Below are positions 62,938 to 64,000 of a DNA stretch of 64,000 nt, piece by piece. Source of the DNA: Bacteroides bouchesdurhonensis. GTDB lineage: Bacteria > Bacteroidota > Bacteroidia > Bacteroidales > Bacteroidaceae. Each line of letters opens with the position of its first letter. Position 1 is the stretch's first letter. Below the pieces are notes generated by a model. The model saw only the letters and a list, made by a program, of their open reading frames with translations. It was not told where the DNA came from and searched no databases. Both the position numbers and the translations under genes were made by a program. The DNA is taken from the NCBI RefSeq assembly GCF_900155865.1, contig NZ_LT707006.1, forward strand, positions 3,760,577-3,824,576. Direction: 5' to 3'.

Positions 62938-63702
62938 TTACCTATTTTCTTCCCGACTGATTATTTCATCGGCCAGTGTTCGATAGTCTGCTGCACCGTT
63001 GCTTTTCGGTTCGTACTCAAAGATGGTCTGACCAGACAGCGGCATTTCGGCTATGGAAATATTCTCCCGGATTTTCGTCTGAAAAACCTTCTCTCCGTAC
63101 CGCTTTTCCACCATGGAAATCACTTCCCTGTTCAACTTCCGGTTATTGAACCTGGTGAAGAAAACACCGCCTAATTCAAGCATTGGGTTTACCCTGCGTT
63201 TCACTTCCCGAACTATATCATCCAGCATGGTCAAGCCTTTCAAGGGCAAGGCTTCGGCAGTGAGCGGTATGTAGAGTTTGTCCGCTGCCACCAGCGCATT
63301 GGTCGTCACGATACCGAGTGAGGGAGAGCAATCCATCAGGATGTAGTCATACTTCTCCTTATGTTCATCAAGACAGGATTTAAGGATGCCTTCCCTTGCC
63401 ATCATGGTAGCCATGTCTATTTCGGCTCTTGCCAAGTCCAGTGATGCTGGAACAAGGTCCAGGTTTTCACGGATGGGTACGATAGGTAGCGGTTGGTCTT
63501 TGACCAGCGTATCATAGATACTTGTTTCCGGGTCTTCGTTCTGCGTCAGCGTGAACGTGAGGTTCTGCTGTGCATCCAGGTCAACGAGCAGCACCCGTTT
63601 TCCTCTCAGGGCAAGTGCTGCACCTATACATGCGGTAGAAGTAGTTTTGCCGACTCCACCTTTCTGATTGCCGATGGCTATTGTTATATTTTTTGCTACC
63701 AT
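62938..63702 (-). CDS. parA: ParA-family partition/maintenance ATPase
   Basis: 254 aa. Deviant Walker A is KGGVGKTT at residues 14-21; Asp-rich LLVDLDAQQNLT and YDYILMDCSPSLGIVTTNAL are the other nucleotide motifs. Positions plasmid or integrative-element DNA at division. Typical of Bacteroides plasmids and conjugative transposons. Has its own -7 box and repeated sites upstream. Confidence 0.93.
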   Translation of the reverse strand: MVAKNITIAIGNQKGGVGKTTSTACIGAALALRGKRVLLVDLDAQQNLTFTLTQNEDPETSIYDTLVKDQPLPIVPIRENLDLVPASLDLARAEIDMATMMAREGILKSCLDEHKEKYDYILMDCSPSLGIVTTNALVAADKLYIPLTAEALPLKGLTMLDDIVREVKRRVNPMLELGGVFFTRFNNRKLNREVISMVEKRYGEKVFQTKIRENISIAEMPLSGQTIFEYEPKSNGAADYRTLADEIISREENR

Positions 63703-63713
63703 TTTTATAGGTT

Positions 63714-63762
63714 TACTATATTACTTTACTACTATATTATTATACTACAAATATACTATATT
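63714..63762 (-). promoter_or_regulatory. parA promoter with three repeated sites
   Basis: TACTATATT (minus-strand AATATAGTA) occurs at 63714-63722, 63730-63738 and 63754-63762, spaced 16 and 24 bases. The minus-strand -7 box TATATTTG is at 63748-63755, overlapping the third. Consistent with partition-protein autoregulation. Confidence 0.5.
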
Positions 63763-64000
63763 ATTTTATTATTACATAATTAGTTTACCTATATTTTATT
63801 AAAAACAATACGCTATTTTATATGTTGTATATCACATATTTACATCGTTTTTTTTCAAAGGGAATAAAATATAGATTTACACACTTAACTTCAATGCGTA
63901 ATTAAACATGTTATCATGTAAACTCTATTATATAACAAATAGATATTTGCATTAGATTTCATTTTAACATCGTCAACTATTTCTACTATCCAAATATAAA
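63763..64000. other. AT-rich right edge, no gene seen
   Basis: About 240 bases, strongly AT-rich, with no ORF of coding character. Could be an origin or centromere-like region of the element; nothing decisive. Confidence 0.4.

Noticed and set aside
1..64000. tRNA, rRNA and CRISPR
   Set aside because: No tRNA-like arms, rRNA segments or regular direct-repeat/spacer arrays were found on reading; the tandem repeats present have no unique spacers.

Overview
The window looks like a Bacteroides-type chromosome (order Bacteroidales). The evidence is its gene families (bacterial alpha-2-macroglobulin beside PBP1C, SusC-like TonB receptor, DUF4251, GH95/GH78/GH20 hydrolases, hybrid-sensor remnant), its Bacteroides mobilization genes, and repeated TAnnTTTG -7 promoter boxes close upstream of start codons. 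I cannot assign a species. No tRNA, rRNA or CRISPR array was recognised.

Bases 1-35638 are mostly ordinary core or semi-core chromosome. In order: a left-truncated alpha-2-macroglobulin and pbpC; a decapitated MFS transporter; a small membrane protein, a ferritin-like/VIT metal transporter and an NhaC antiporter; DUF4251 and a LuxR-type regulator; mnmA-metY on the minus strand; an S41-like lipoprotein operon; an esterase; a TonB receptor with an M48 protease; a CorC/HlyC protein and an NlpE-like lipoprotein; a 1.2 kb gene-poor gap with a 22-bp-periodic GTAC array; a carbohydrate cluster (GH95, GH78, GH20); and the first quarter of a hybrid two-component sensor, which has lost the rest.

Bases 35639-51268 are a mosaic of broken and mobile DNA: fragments of a membrane-fusion protein and a WYL/YafY-type regulator, an S51 peptidase, a small mobilizable element (relaxase, MobC-like, DUF3408, HTH proteins, candidate oriT, integrase cut to its C-terminus), a complete IS21-family element, then a four-gene operon and two ISAon1-type elements in tandem at one 8-bp target. 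The four-gene operon (44645-48329) is the most interesting item. It encodes a DarT-like DNA ADP-ribosyltransferase with a long charged coiled coil (5' end cut by the IS21 end), a NADAR-like protein that could be its antidote, and a ZorA/ZorB-like membrane motor pair. This suggests a Zorya-related anti-phage system using DNA ADP-ribosylation as effector.

Bases 51269-64000 are a second accessory element of plasmid or integrative type: XRE regulator, HTH protein and TOPRIM/ATPase replication protein; DUF3853; a DUF4143 ATPase; a SLOG plus phosphoribosyltransferase pair; small element-type proteins (HTH, DUF2958 and unknowns); a structured non-coding zone (a nested 223-nt hairpin followed by about 2.2 copies of a ~325-bp tandem repeat); a Fic protein whose motif histidine is Gln; and ParA with a probable partner. 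The element runs off the right edge.
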